In this document: one piece after another, positions 1 through 12,075 of the stretch
Layout of the letters: each line of letters starts with the position of its first letter
Position numbering within the stretch: position 1 is the stretch's first letter
NCBI GenBank assembly: GCA_963693315.1
Contig: OY856188.1
Span: 157,374,018 to 157,438,017 of the forward strand
Length of the DNA: 64,000 nt
Origin: Diogma glabrata
Lineage: Eukaryota > Arthropoda > Insecta > Diptera > Cylindrotomidae
Direction of reading: 5' to 3'
The notes under the pieces: model-generated
The model's database searches: none
The model's input: the letters and a program-made list of their open reading frames with translations, nothing else
What the model was told of the DNA's origin: nothing
Program-made: the position numbers and the translations under genes

Positions 1-882
1 CGTAAAAAACGAAAGGCTGGTGAATTGGCACATGATGTTGGACTGAAACTGAAAGCTGAACTTAAAAAGACATGTTGGAATATCTTGACCGATTCAGTGT
101 TGAACTCCGAACTAGTCTGAAGTCAGTTCAAGATGTAGCTTTATTGTTCGAGGTTATGCAGACAAACACTTTGCTTTTGGCGAACAGTGAAGAGTTGAAA
201 TTATCTGTATCAAAATTTACCGGTTTTTATGATGAGGTATCGGCAACAGAACTCCTCATAGAGACACAAAGGTTGAGGAGGCATTTAAAAACGGCCAATG
301 TTACAGTTTCTAACTGGGTGTGCCTAGAATTTTTAAAATTCATCGTGGAATGATTTTTTACAGAATCTCTCCGAATCTTATGGTCGCACTATAGTTATTT
401 ATGACTATTTGCGTATCAGTGGCTTCGTGTGAGAGGAGTTTCAGCAATTTAAAATTAATTAAAAATTACTTGCGGGCAACAATGACCCAAACGAAATTTA
501 ACAATCTTGGTATATTAACCATCGAACATGAAGCAGCACAAAATATAAATTTTGACGTTGTGATTTCTGAGTTTGCAGCTATTAAAACTAGAAAGAAGAG
601 ATATGTATGTGAGAGTATAATAATTTTACTCTCATTTCTTTCTTTCTTTTACTATACTATACTATCCTAAAAGTTTCATTTTCATACATCAATATGAAAG
701 AATGTATAATAAAACAGTACTTTAATTATATGTATAGCTTATTATTAATAATGCTCATTTGTATTAATAAAATAAAATTATAAATTAGGTTCATCGCCTT
801 TTTATTAATATTGACAGTTTTTATTCTTAGGGTGACACCACAATATCCGCACCGGGTGCCATTCATGCTAGCTGCGCCACTG
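1..882 (+). mobile_element. hAT transposon, 3' part, truncated by the window edge
   Basis: The segment carries decayed transposase code and ends with gctgcgccactg at 871-882. On the other strand this reads cagtggcgcagc, a typical hAT terminal sequence. The eight bases after it (883-890, attataat) would be the target duplication, but the left end lies outside the window so this cannot be confirmed. The region between the last coding similarity (about 570) and 882 is AT-rich 3' untranslated sequence. Confidence 0.65.
72..585 (+). pseudogene. hAT transposase C-terminal region (ZMYM1-like), broken
   Basis: Two reading frames (72-353 and 401-670) carry the end of a hAT transposase. The first resembles the helical region before the dimerisation domain. 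The second contains CVSVASCERSFSNLKLIKNY, the hATC dimerisation motif with its conserved ERSFS, followed by the usual leucine/isoleucine-rich tail ending near HEAAQNI. In an intact protein these would be one chain; a frameshift and a stop near 351 separate them. The catalytic domain lies outside the window. Family membership is clear from the hATC motif; the ZMYM1/DUF4371-type subgroup is inferred from the spacing and style of the sequence. Confidence 0.75.
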
Positions 883-889
883 ATTATAA

Positions 890-1555
890 TTTTCTTTTCT
901 ATTGTTGTTTTATGATTTCAATACCACCTTAATTCAGTTTTTAAAACTATAAGATATTATAGGACAGCAATTATGTTTTTTAAGAATGATCCTTTGTTAA
1001 TAAATTTAATAGCTTTTATATTGTTCATAAGTTTTATTTTATATAAAATATTCAGTCTCAAAAGTTGCTTCCTAACAAATGGTTCTACAGCTTATAAATA
1101 AACAAAATTTAATAGATAAATGAACGAAAATTTAGAACAAAAATTTAAATTATTTTATTTATAAGTGGTAGGCAAATCAGTTACATATAAAATTAAATTG
1201 GCGTGTAACCTGTGCACTAAGCATACAATTTTACACTATCCTAACAAATGATAAATGTTTCACATACTTATCATTGGTATATTAAAAAATTCTTTACTGC
1301 CGTCTTACTTGTGCGTTGAAATCTTTTTTCTGTTTAAGAATATTTATTTATTTATACATACAACAGAAACAGTATGCCACACAAATTTGAAGGTAACAGA
1401 ATTAGCATCAGAATTTAGAAACAGAAAATTCGTCGATTCAACTTTAATTGTTTCTGTACCAGAAAGGTCACTTTACGTATTAATTTGGATGATTTGATAA
1501 CGGTTGTTCATTTAATATATAAAAAATTCGTAAAACATATTTTGTTTTTACTTTT
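890..1555. other. AT-rich spacer, nothing recognised
   Basis: No coding similarity or obvious repeat was seen. The one 80-codon open frame (1255-1497) has the low-complexity composition expected of AT-rich noncoding DNA. Confidence 0.5.
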
Positions 1556-1556
1556 A

Positions 1557-1770
1557 CTTCAGTCTGAAAGACCTAAGTATTACATTCTCGAGAAAAAATT
1601 GCAATTCTTACCCCCACTTTTTATAACATTTTAATTAATTATTTATTCCGTCATAGCGATTCTAAAAAAGCAAAAATAATTGTGTGTCCGTCTGCCGCCC
1701 GACGGTTACAACCAACGAAATCTATAAAACTGCTGAAGGGATTTTAAAAAATTTTTGTTTCTACAGGGTT
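1557..1770 (+). repeat. Partial copy of repeat family A (5' end only)
   Basis: It begins acttcagtctgaaagacc and continues with a run like the start of the longer copy at 10293, including the ttcttaccccc and gtctgccg blocks and the ctgaagggattt block. It stops being alignable after about 1770. It lies in inverted orientation to the copy at 2336-4240. Confidence 0.6.
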
Positions 1771-2335
1771 TGCACTTCAAATTCGTCCTTTTGCAAATCA
1801 AATTCGCAAATCAATTTCAACCTTTAGCAAATCAAATTTGACCAGCATTAAAAAAAATTATTTACATATATTTTTTTTAGTTTGAAAGCATATGCAGTAG
1901 TCAATACTTGTTAAAAGTTCACAAAATTTAGATGATTCTTCAGGGTAGATAATTTTAGGAGTAGGCGATTTCTTTTTGATGTTGAAATTTTCAGTTAAAA
2001 TTATATAAATTTATTTAATATGTAAGATAAACAACACAAAAATGAATAGAAGAAGTTCAGCTTCCTCTGAGTCAAACGATGAAATTGTTCCGCGTTTTAT
2101 AACTTCACGGCAAAAAATGCAAATCAGAAGGAGTCATAAGAATCATCTGAAAACAGTTCTTTCAGTTTTATCGGTTCTGTAATTCACCGTAATCGCCCAT
2201 CTTCGTACATGTGTATCAGTATATATTTTTTTATTTTATTTAGTATACTAGACCATTGAGCGGTTACCATTTACACAATGTCACTATAAAAATACTTAAA
2301 TCTGTTAAATGTGTTAAAAGCTACTTATAAGTAGA
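1770..2335. other. AT-rich spacer with short direct repeats
   Basis: Around 1785-1850 the motif 'aaatcaaatt(c/t)g' recurs three times. Otherwise no gene or known repeat was recognised. Confidence 0.4.
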
Positions 2336-4240
2336 AAATATGGAGGGGCTGAAATCTTAAGCTCTGAGATATCAAGACTTCGGTCTGGGTTAAGGATTTT
2401 GATATAGTTTTCGGCAAATAACTTTTATGAGGACATGGTTTTTAGTTTTGGGCAGCGATGTATATCAAACATAACTCTTTGTTAAAGTACAAGTATTTTT
2501 TTATCTCTGTTTAGAAATTTATTACAAAACTAACACGAAACATCAATACGATGCCGAAAAATTATAACAGATCATAAATTAACATAATTTAGTGAAAAGA
2601 TGATACACTCAGCAAACTGCACAAAAACTTCTCCATTTAGCGTTTCGAGAAAATATTACAAAATCACAAATTCATATTTGTTTCAAAATTCCAAAAATAT
2701 TGTAAAAATTAAACAGAATCAAACTTTTTTTCTTTTTTCCAAAAATATTCCAAAAATTAGAGTAAAATCAAATATTTAAACTTATTCTAAATTCCAATAA
2801 TATTCCAAAAATACTTAAAAATTCAAACTTTTCCATAATTCTAAAAATATTGAAAAAATTATTACAAAATCAAATATTCAAACTGTTTTCAAAATTCCAA
2901 AAATTAAAATAAAATCAAATATTTAAAATTTTTGAAAATTCTAAAAATATTCCAAAAATTCTTACAAAATCAAAAATTGAAATTTTTAATAATTCTTAAA
3001 ATATATATAAAATTCAAAAACTCTATTTTTTCAAAATTCAAAAAATATTGCAAAAATTATAACAAAATCGAAAATTGAAACTTTTTTCAGAATTCCAAAA
3101 ATATTCTAAAAATTAGAATAAAATCAAATACTTAAACTTTTACTAAATTCCAATAATATTCCAAAAATTCTTCAAAATTTAAACTTTTTCCAAAATTCTA
3201 AAAGTATTGCCAAAATTATTACAAAATCAAAAATTATAATTTTTTTCAAAATTCCAAAAATTATAATAAAATCAAAAATTTGAGATTTTTCAAAATTCTA
3301 AAAATATTGCAAAAATTCTTACAAAATCAAAAATTAAAACTATTTCCAAAATTCTAAAAATATTTTAAAAATTATTACCATATCAAAAGTACAAACTTTT
3401 TTCAAAATTCCAAAAATATTTCAAAAACTATAACAAATTCCAAAAATTTACATGTCCAATTTCATGTGCAATTAGATATACGTCATAAGAACAACTACAT
3501 TTTTTTTCCCCAAAAATTGGTTAAAAAATAAATGAAATCATTTTTTGACTCACTTAACACTATTTTTTTGACAAACTTATAATGCCATAATTCTCAATAA
3601 TAATAATAAAATTACATTTCAAACAAATAATTAATGTTATTTTTTTTTTTTCAAAAATTCGGTAAAAAAAATAAAAATCTTTCTTTTGACACACTTGACA
3701 ACATTTTTTTGACAAACTTATAATGCCATAATTCTTAATAATAATAAATAAAATTTCATTTCAAACATATAACTAATTTTATTTTTTCCCGAAAAATTTG
3801 GTAAAAAAATAAATAAAAATCTTTCTTTTGACACACTTGACAACATTTTTTTGACAAACTTATAATGCAATAATCTAGTTTTTGATCTCACATATCAATC
3901 CCTTCCATCAAGATTTCTCCAAATTTAATGTTTCTACTCGTAATCACTTAAAATGAACGTTTTTTAAGCCAAAAATATGAAATTTGCTGTTTTTGACACA
4001 CTTCCGGTACAGTTATCGAACACAGCCTTTCGGACCTGTCCCTTGAGTATATCTATTTTTAGAAAAAAAAATTTTTGAAGTCCCTCCAGTGGTTTGCCCT
4101 GCAGCGACCGACAGACATTCATTTTTTTTGCTTTTTTAGAATCAGTAGGTCCTAAAACGTCGAGAAATGCCAAAAAAAGTGGGGGTAAGAATTTCACTTT
4201 CGGCTCATGAATGTAAACTTAGGCCTTTCACACCGAAGTA
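2336..4240 (-). repeat. Repeat family A, long copy, minus orientation
   Basis: This segment is homologous, in reverse, to 10293-11907. Reading on the minus strand it starts near acttcggtgtgaaaggcc (4239) and ends with the conserved block around 2340-2460 (tatggaggggctgaaatctt). Internally it holds two kinds of reiteration: about 2.6 units of a 141-bp repeat (3541-3890, units beginning near 3541, 3681 and 3822), and a long run of degenerate 15-25-bp units built on ttccaaaaatatt (2640-3470). No transposase frame is visible. An inner match to the terminal motif (acttcggtctg at 2377) suggests the element's end could lie there, but similarity between the copies runs about 40 bp further. Confidence 0.7.
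2640..3470. repeat. Degenerate AT-rich minisatellite inside repeat A
   Basis: The words 'aaaattccaaaaatatt' and 'aaaattataacaaaatcaaa' recur with substitutions throughout. The same array, in reverse, occupies 11200-11750. Unit length varies, so this is an old array. Confidence 0.65.
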
Positions 4241-4546
4241 ATATCATAATAATAACAATACTCAAAATGTTAAATTAAATTTTTTGTTTGTTATGGTTCA
4301 TATATTAAACTAATAATTAATTAATCAGTTTGCTTGTTATTAAGAGAACCTTTCTCTTAAAAGTATAGATCAGAGGTGGCCAAGCTTCACTACACGTTGA
4401 GCCGCAATACAATAATCTCTCGTTTCGAGAGCCACAAAAAAAAAAAAATTTTCAAAAGTATCAGTTGTTTGGAAATATTTATTTTATTGAAAAAACAATT
4501 ATGTACTTATGGTTATAAATACATACAAATACATCTTTAAAGTTTG

Positions 4547-7228
4547 TTACATGACATGCCTGCTGGTAGATGGCATGTTTGTTTGTAACTTGGCCGTGAA
4601 TTTTCTGAAATCTGGTTCATAGTTTGTTAGCGCAGTACGAATTAATTCCGTTAAATGCTCATTTGTAAGTTGTGAACGGGGGTTTGATTTTATAAACTTC
4701 ATTGTTGAAAAAGTGATTCACAACAATATGTTGTACCGAATATAGACAGTAATCTGGCAGCAGCTTTTTTCAAATTGGGGTACTTTGATTGAGACACTAG
4801 TTTCCAAAACTCATTTGGAGATTGTGTGGCCTTGTGATGCATTTTAAGAATGTGATCTTCCTGTAGCTCTAGTGATTCCATTTCTACTGAGGCACTTGTC
4901 ATGCAAAATATAACAAGGAATCGATAAGCCCTCGTTAATAATGTTAATTTCGAATGGATTTACAAGTAAATTAAGAGAAATATTTAAATTATTCAGATCA
5001 TTAAATCGCAAGTGAAAGTCTTTTAATAATTCTGCTAATTTACTGTCATATTCACTCAGTTTGTTATCATTAATTTTAGAGAGTCTGTTCTTCAGATGAG
5101 GAAAGTGGTTGAACACTTTTGTTGTTAAATCTCGTTGAAAAGGTTGAATTTTTTTAATAAAACTCAGAATCGTTTGAATAAGATCAGTAATAACTTTATC
5201 TTTTTCTTGTAAAGCTAGGTTGAGGGATTGCAGATGCTCCATTATATCAGTCAAAAACATACAATCATTAATCAATTCATCATCCTTTAATTCCAGATAG
5301 TGTTTTTCTTTTTGTTTGAGGAAATTTCTGATAGGTTCCATTAAATCAACAAATCGGCTTAGAACATTATAGGTGGATAACCATCGCACAAGGCAGTAAA
5401 ATGTTATATCCCATACAAGGTTGTACAACTGGTCCAGTAATGGTCCATTACTGGCAGCCAGTAATGCAGCAATGGGCGAGTACTGGCAACCACGACTGGG
5501 TCATTAACATAATTTTACTGGATGATAACTTCGGACAATAAATGGTTGCCATTCTTGGGTCAAATACTGGCAACCAAGACTGGGCCGTTAAAAAAAATAT
5601 GCATTATTATCATATGTAAATTTAAATAAATTAAATACAAACTAACTTAAAATAAAATAAAAATGACGGAAAAAATTCAAAACTCCCCATACAACTGGTT
5701 CAGTTGCAAGAATGGCTGAGTAATGTCAAACACCGCCCTGACTCCGCCAGTACTCCGCCATTAAAAATAATATAAAATAATATTTTTTATACATAAATTT
5801 AAATAAATTATTTACAAAATAATTAAAATAAAATAGAAATGAAAATAAATTAAAACATATACCAACCTTTTCTTTATTACCATAGTCTTTCAACCGACAA
5901 GGCGATAACTAAACTATATGTGAAATTTTTCAAACTGTATTTTTAAAAGGGATAATACTCTAGTGAAATTTAAAAAAAATGACCTAGATCGGCAAATTCA
6001 TGGCTACAGTACTGGCCCAATAACAATAGCCAAGTAATATTTACCATTCATGGGCCAGTGCTTGGCCATTCAAAGGTAACAATATACTGGCTATTTACTG
6101 TAAACCATAGATCGGCCGATGATTGGTTCTAGTATTGGCCCAGTAACAATAGCCAAGTACTGTTAACCATTAATGGACCAGTGCTTGGCCGTATGTCAAT
6201 GTCTGGCAAAACCTACTTGGGATCTTGAGGATGATCTTCAAAGTCCAGTGCTTCGATAAAGTTTTTGAATTGGCGATGGGTTTTTGAATTCGTCCGAATA
6301 TAGTTCACAATTTGTAGCACAGTTTTCATTACGTTTTCGTATTTAAAATATTTTGCAACTATATGTTCACGATGAAAAATGCAATGAAGTGCCGAAATTC
6401 GGGTATTCTTGGATCATTTTTTAATAGACCAATAAGGCCTACATTTTTTCCTAACATTGCAGGTGCTCCGTCAGTTGCTACACTTACCAAATTATTCAGT
6501 GGAATATCTGTATCTGACAATATATTATCAAGGGCACTCTTAGTGTCAATACCACGAGTAGTATTTTTAAGTGCTACCAAATCCAATAGTTCTTCCTTTA
6601 CGATTAAAGATTCGGAAACGTATCGGATAAATACAGCTAACTGGGCGGTGTCTTGTATATCGATTGATTCGTCAAGGGCTAAGCTGAAAGCTACACTATT
6701 TTTTACATCTACTTGTAGTCGCTGTTTAATATCTTTACTTATTTCCGTAATACGTCGCTCAGTGGTATGACGTGATACTGGAACATTGCTAATTAATCTG
6801 TGCAATTTGTTATTTAAAGGATCCAGCATTTTAACCACCTGTTCCATATTCTTTTTGATAAATTTTCCCTCAGTGTAAGGTCGTTAAGCACGAGCGATGT
6901 TCCAAGCGATCATAAAACTAGCCTCGGTAGTATTATCGGCTTCTAAACTAAAAGATGATAATAATGTTTGCTGATTACTTAATGCAGATTTTAAAGGGTT
7001 TATTTTATTTGTTCGGATGTTGGTATTCAACGAATAACTATCCAAAAATTTATTATGGTTTTTTTCGTGATGCCGTTTTAAATTACTGGTTTTATAATGG
7101 GCAAGTGATTCATTGCACATAAGACACAAAGATTTTCCCCCTTTATCAATGAATGCGTATGCTTCAACCCATTCTTGCCTGAAGCTACGATTTTATCCGT
7201 CATATCTCCTTTTTTTGTGGTCTGACAT
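4547..7228 (-). pseudogene. hAT transposase (GTF2IRD2/ZBED5-like), disrupted
   Basis: On the minus strand the code runs from an ATG at 7228 to a stop at 4549. An N-terminal BED-like zinc finger lies near 7060-7140 (CxxC then H-x-H in ...LKRHHEKNHNKF). The catalytic part has the motifs ALDESIDIQDTAQLAVF and VATDGAPAMLGKNVG (6359-6847). After the insertion comes VRWLSTYNVLSRFVDL (from about 5390). The hATC dimerisation part is around 4700 (CCESLF). Frameshifts near 4870 and 6850-6890, internal stops and the insertion make it non-functional. Family assignment rests on these hAT motifs, which are typical of domesticated-looking GTF2IRD2/FAM200-type transposases. Confidence 0.82.
5425..6215. mobile_element. 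Non-autonomous element inserted in the hAT transposase
   Basis: The hAT coding sequence stops at about 6215 (…EDHPQDP on the minus strand) and resumes near 5415, so the intervening DNA is an insertion. It has no open frame. It is rich in the motifs actggcaacca and tggcccagtaacaatagcc. A block of about 60 bp at 6011-6068 recurs at 6133-6190. Similar motifs (ggtccattactgg at the left, ccattaatggacc at the right) lie inverted near both ends, suggesting a MITE-like element. Exact ends and TSD were not resolved. Confidence 0.6.
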
Positions 7229-8094
7229 ATTTAGCAGTTAAATTAAAAAACGGAGTATTCATAAAAAACACGCAAAATATTATATTTCGCTACAAGAGAT
7301 GAAATCACCGTTTTTTTCTTGCAATTTCCTTAAGTTTTTAATTTCGTTTTTGGTTTAGGGTAATATCTTACTGTCGTAGATGTAGAAGCGGTTGAGGTAG
7401 CATATGTCGGATTTGCACGTGTTTTTAATTCTATTTAATTATGAACTTATTCAATTTTTAATTGGAATATTAAAAGATACATTAAATTTAACGTCGGCAA
7501 ATTGCCTAAAGATAAAATATCAAAAATATTGTTTATAAAAAAATTGCAGAAAAAGATAATCATAGAAAAACAAACGAATCCAAAAGGAAAGACTTTTGAT
7601 TTTGAGAAAGATTTTTGTGCATTAATTTGAGACAAATACAGGTGATTTTATTTTTAGCCCATGTTAAACGTATAACAATATGTTAAACGTATAACCTTAA
7701 ATAATAAAATTAGTTAAATTTATTTATAACAGCGGATTATAAACTTGATTTGCGAAGTAAATACTACTTTACTTCGCGAATGAAACAAAGTCGCAAAAAA
7801 CTCCAATAGTAGTAACTTCGACAGGACGGACCTAAATATAATAAAATGATTGCATTAAATCATATTATATTATTATTTTAAATATTTTATTTTACTTGTT
7901 ATATTTTCATATTATATTAAACAGCATTATAAATTATATGTATTATTTCTAATTTTGCTACAATTTTTATGAATTATTAAACATTATTTAATTTTTTCAT
8001 TTCTTTTCGAGAGCCGCATTTATTCATTTAAAGAGCCGCATGCGGCTCGCGAGCCGCGGTTTGCCCATGTGTGGTATAGATAGATAGAAAAAAT

Positions 8095-8480
8095 ATTTTA
8101 ATAAAATGTGATGAAGATGGGAAATTAATGAAGGAAGCAGCTGATATTGCTGGAATAAAAAAGCACAGCTATATCTTTTATAAAACTATGCCACAATAAT
8201 GGGGGTGATTTTAGAAAAAAACGTGGTGGCAGGAGGAATTTTAAATTAACTGCTGATATATTAAAAAAAAATGAACAATTAATTAAAGAAAATCGATGCA
8301 TTACTCTAAAGAAAATTCGTCAGAAGATTTTGGAAACTAAACATGTTGAATTAAGCTAACAATTAAGCTAAGCTAATATTGAAGCAATTGCGCATCACAT
8401 TGAAATGTGCTTCAATACAAGTTTATCGCCATGTTTTGGTCAAGATGGAAAGAGTCAACATAATCACAAGGATTTTCCGT
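8095..8480 (+). pseudogene. Degenerate helix-turn-helix transposase fragment (Tc1/IS630-like?)
   Basis: Two frames joined by a frameshift near 8185 read like the DNA-binding half of a Tc1/IS630-type transposase. The first gives an HTH-like stretch EAADIAGIKKHS. The second has KKRGGRRNFKLTADILKK followed by ITLKKIRQKILE, the linker and second HTH typical of that group. Stops at about 8356 and later end it, and no catalytic domain follows. The assignment is inference from a short stretch. Confidence 0.4.
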
Positions 8481-9095
8481 TGGAACAAATAAAACACACA
8501 ATTGTTTATCGGTTTATTTAATGAAGGTTGTATTGTTTCACCTACATATATACAGTTTTAATCACTTTAATATAAATATCGTACTTCAAAACTCACTTAG
8601 TTTCAATTATCATTTGTAAATTATATTTTCTTTGTAACTGTGGTAAATTTCAACTTATTCTAAGGTTTATCTTAATGCTATATTGATTTAATTTTCTTGA
8701 AAACAAGTCAATGGTGTTTATTTTCACGAGTAACCTTAACATTTTTTTTATTATATTTAAATTAGCTCCTTTTGTTCTTAGATTATTTTAATTCCAATAA
8801 ACTGAACGACTCTATTTGATTGCTAAATTTTTAAACACATACTCTAAATTCTTTGATATTACGCACAACGTTAATAAATTTTTTAAACTCACGGCACGAC
8901 TCTATACGTTCTTTTAATTTTAGTGTGACACAAAAATTCACCACTCTAATCCAACTCAACTAATTCAACTCAAAAAAAAAACATTAAGATCTATTTTAAT
9001 TTATATAGAAAAATACTATTGTAAGAACAATTTTAAATTTTGCATTTTAACTAAATAAACATAAACAAAACAAATATAAACAAAACAATAGTATA
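8480..9095. other. AT-rich spacer, nothing recognised
   Basis: No coding similarity and no repeat shared with the rest of the window was seen. Confidence 0.4.
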
Positions 9096-9099
9096 TTAT

Positions 9100-9210
9100 T
9101 TTTTACGGAGGAGAAGTATGACTTTTCATGGCGCGCCTGAGTTGGCGCGCCGAACGCAGTGAGGCGGGTAATAGAAAGCAAGCCATAAAAAATTACTCCT
9201 CCTTCAAATA
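9100..9210. repeat. Hairpin-like MITE fragment with ggcgcgcc boxes
   Basis: Two ggcgcgcc octamers lie 8 bp apart (9131-9138 and 9147-9154). They are flanked by tacggaggag on the left and ctcctcc on the right, so the segment can fold back on itself. The GC-rich core stands out in AT-rich DNA. Related ggagaag/cttctcc words recur at 9405-9460, possibly a second part of the same element. Confidence 0.4.
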
Positions 9211-9528
9211 AAATATGTTATTTTTTCTTCAAACGCTTTAAAATGGGCCATGTTTTTGTGGTTTTTATACTTAGTTCTAGGTTTAATTTATGCATACAAT
9301 AAATATTTAAGAATGCGAGATTTATAAATATGAGTAGTTTCGATTGTTTTAACAAATAATATATATATTTTGTGTGTTATTATTTTAACGGTATCATAGT
9401 AACACTTCTCCCTACATGTAGGGAAAAGGAAAAGTAAAATTGTCGCCGGCGGAGAAGTTGCATTTCTCCGTAGCCAACTCAGTCAAATTATGACCTAATT
9501 ATTTGACGTTTGAAGAAAAACATTAAGG

Positions 9529-9990
9529 GCCAGTTTCACCATTCTCAGTTAAGTTAAGTTAAGTTAAATTTAAGCTAACTGCCACTTAACTGAAGGAAAT
9601 GGGTTTCACCAGTGTCGGTTAGCTAAATAGTACGTTAAATTCTCAGAGAACTTGATCTACAAAATATACTTAAGTTAAAATTTAGCCAAGAGAAATGCGA
9701 TATGTCATATTTGGATGAAAAATATGAATGAATAATGGATATGAGAAACGTTGAAGTAAAAATAAAAATATAAAATAAATAAATTAAACTTTTTATTTTA
9801 TACTTTTCATAAGTTTGAGACTGCAGGATTTTCTTATCTTTTATCTTTCAAAATTCGGTTTGGTTATTCAAAACTAATAGCATTTTAACTTATTGTTCAT
9901 TTTAACCGTTGGTTAATTTAACAAAGAGAACTGTGGTGTAACCGAAACATTTTGTTATCCTCCGCTTAAAGTTAAGTTCTGGTTAAAGTT
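9529..9990. repeat. Probable MITE with ttaagttaa reiterations
   Basis: It starts with gggccagtttcaccattc and contains gttaagttaagttaagttaa. It has a second tttcacca box at 9604 and a related ggttaaagtta stretch near 9980. This opening with a ttaa-rich subterminus is common in arthropod non-autonomous DNA elements. I could not fix a right end or target duplication. Confidence 0.4.
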
Positions 9991-10292
9991 ATATGAACGA
10001 TGTTTTTATGATCAGTTTTGATTCGTTTGATAAATGATAGTAAAATTCAATGTAAAAACAGATGATTTGAGATTTTGATATAAAAAATATGGTTTGTGAT
10101 TATCTTCTTTAAAGAGAATTTTAAATTAATGATTAAAGAGATTCTTTGTATTTTGTTTGATAATTTCCTATCTTGATTATAAGAATAGGCTATGCGTAAG
10201 GGCTTGAAACCACATACAACAGAAACAGAAACCACATACGACAGAAACAGAAAGTATGGACAGAATGGAGAAAATAAAAAATACTCCTTATT

Positions 10293-11907
10293 ACTTCGGT
10301 CTGAAAGACCTAAGTAATACATTCATGAGCTAAAAGTGAAATTCTTACCCCCTCTTTTTTGGAATTTCTCGACGTTTTAGGACCTAATGGTTCTAAAAAA
10401 GAAAAAAAAATGTATGTCTGTCTGCCGTCACAACGATATCTAGTAAACGGCTGAAGGGATTTAAAACATTTTGAATTCTAAAAATGTACACTCAATGGTA
10501 AGAGCCAAAAGGATGATGTGTTCGATAACTGTACCGGAAGTGTGTCAAAAAATTCTTCACGTGTGTCAAAAGAAGGAAAAATGCATATTTTTTGGCTTAA
10601 ACAACGTTCATTTTAAGTGATTACGACTAGGAACATTAAATTTGGAGAAATCTTGATGGTAGGGATTAATATGTAAGATCAAAAACTAGATTATTGCATT
10701 ATAAGTTTGTCAAAAAAATGTTGTCAAGTGTGTCAAAAGAAAGATTTTTATTTATTTTTTTACCCAATTTTTTGGAAAAAAATAAAATTAGTTATTTGTT
10801 TGAAATGAAATTTTATTATTATTATTGAGAATTATGGCATTATAAGTTTGTCAAAAAAATGTTGTCAAGTGTGTCAAAAGAAAGATTTTTTTTTATTTTT
10901 CTACCCATTTTTTTGAACAAAATAAAATTAATAATTTGTATGACATGAAATTTTATTATTATTATAGAGAATTATGGCATTATAAGTTTGTCAAAAAATA
11001 ATGTCAAGTGTGTCTAAAAATAATTTCTTTTAGTGTGGTGTGTTGTTTATGATATAGAAGTATATCATAAATCTGATCTATTTGAGTATAAATAATTTCT
11101 TTTATTTTTTAGCCAATTTTTGGGAAAAAAAATGTAGCTGTTTTTATGACGTATATGTAATTGAAAAGAAATCGGACATAGAAATTTTTGGAATTTGTTA
11201 TAGTTTTTGAAATATTTTTAAAATTTTGAAAAAAGTTTGTATTTTTGATATTGTAATAATTTTTGCAATATTTTTAGAATTTTGGAAAAAGCTTTAATTT
11301 TTGTTATAATTTTTGCAATATTTTTAGAATTTCGAAAAAAAAAATAGAATTCTTTTATATATAACTTTAGAATTTTGAAAAACTTTCAATTTTTGATTTT
11401 ATTAGAATTTTTGGAATACTTTTAGAATTTTGGAAAAATTTAAAATTTTTGATTTTATTATAATTTTTGGAATTTTGAAAAATGTTACAATTTTTGCAAT
11501 ATTTTTAGAATTTCGGAAAAAGTTTTAATTTTTGATTTTGTAAGAATTTTTGGAATATTTTTAGAATTTTGCAAAATTTAAAATTTTCTATTGTATTATA
11601 ATTTTTGGAATTTTGAAAAAAGTTTCTATTTTTGATATTGTTATAGTTTTTGCAATATTTTTAGAACTTTGAAAAAGTTTGAATTTTTGATTTTATTTAA
11701 TTTTTAGAATATTTTTGGAATTTTGAAAGAAGTATGAATTTGTGATTTTGTAATATTTTCTCGAAACGCTAAATATACATCGCTGACCAAAACTAACAAC
11801 AAAGTCCTCATAAAAGTTTTTTTGCCGAAAACTATATCAAAATCCTTAACCCAGACCGAAGTCCTGATATCTCAGAGCTTAAGATTTTAGCCCCTCCATA
11901 TTTTTCC
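10293..11907 (+). repeat. Repeat family A, long copy, plus orientation
   Basis: Homologous to 2336-4240 in inverted orientation. It begins acttcggtctgaaagacc. The 11-bp inverse cagaccgaagt is at 11852-11862, after which similarity between the copies continues to about 11907. It contains the same 141-bp-type units (10700-11010) and the same ttccaaaaatatt-type minisatellite (11200-11750, here read as its complement). No reading frame is conserved between the copies, so it is probably non-coding. Confidence 0.7.
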
Positions 11908-11944
11908 CTATAGTGATTTAAGTTTATTTTTTTTGTGATTCGAT

Positions 11945-12075
11945 GTGATTTGTTACAGAGCGTGTGTAACAAGCATTGCAATATGTGTCACAACAACGCA
12001 TAAAATCTTTTAAGACCAAGGTTTAACAACACCATGCGATTGTGTTCTAAGGTTCTGATGGACGCAAATATTTTT
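11945..12075 (-). repeat. CR1/Jockey-like LINE 3'-tail fragment
   Basis: On the minus strand this reads like the 3' untranslated end of the LINE at 34012-36640: a gcgtccatca start, an accttag block and the gttgttgtgacacat block. Nothing upstream of the tail is present. Confidence 0.55.

Larger units (their letters stand above)
4371..8073 (-). mobile_element. hAT transposon copy 1, decayed, 8-bp TSD
   Basis: Exact 8-bp duplications gtatagat flank the element at 4363-4370 and 8074-8081. The left end reads cagaggtggccaagc and the right end, reverse-complemented, cacacatgggcaaacc: an imperfect terminal inverted repeat. Next to the ends are subterminal gagccgc motifs, strongest at 8010-8060. The transposase lies on the minus strand inside. 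A separate insertion of about 800 bp at roughly 5425-6215 splits it. A second copy of the same family lies at 52820-56665. Confidence 0.88.

Noticed and set aside
3541..3890. CRISPR-like regular repeats
   Set aside because: The 141-bp units are contiguous tandem repeats without unique spacers, in a eukaryotic context.
10047..10322. Minus-strand frame with a hydrophobic stretch
   Set aside because: AT-driven composition, and its start overlaps the beginning of repeat A. There is no homology signal and no context for a gene.
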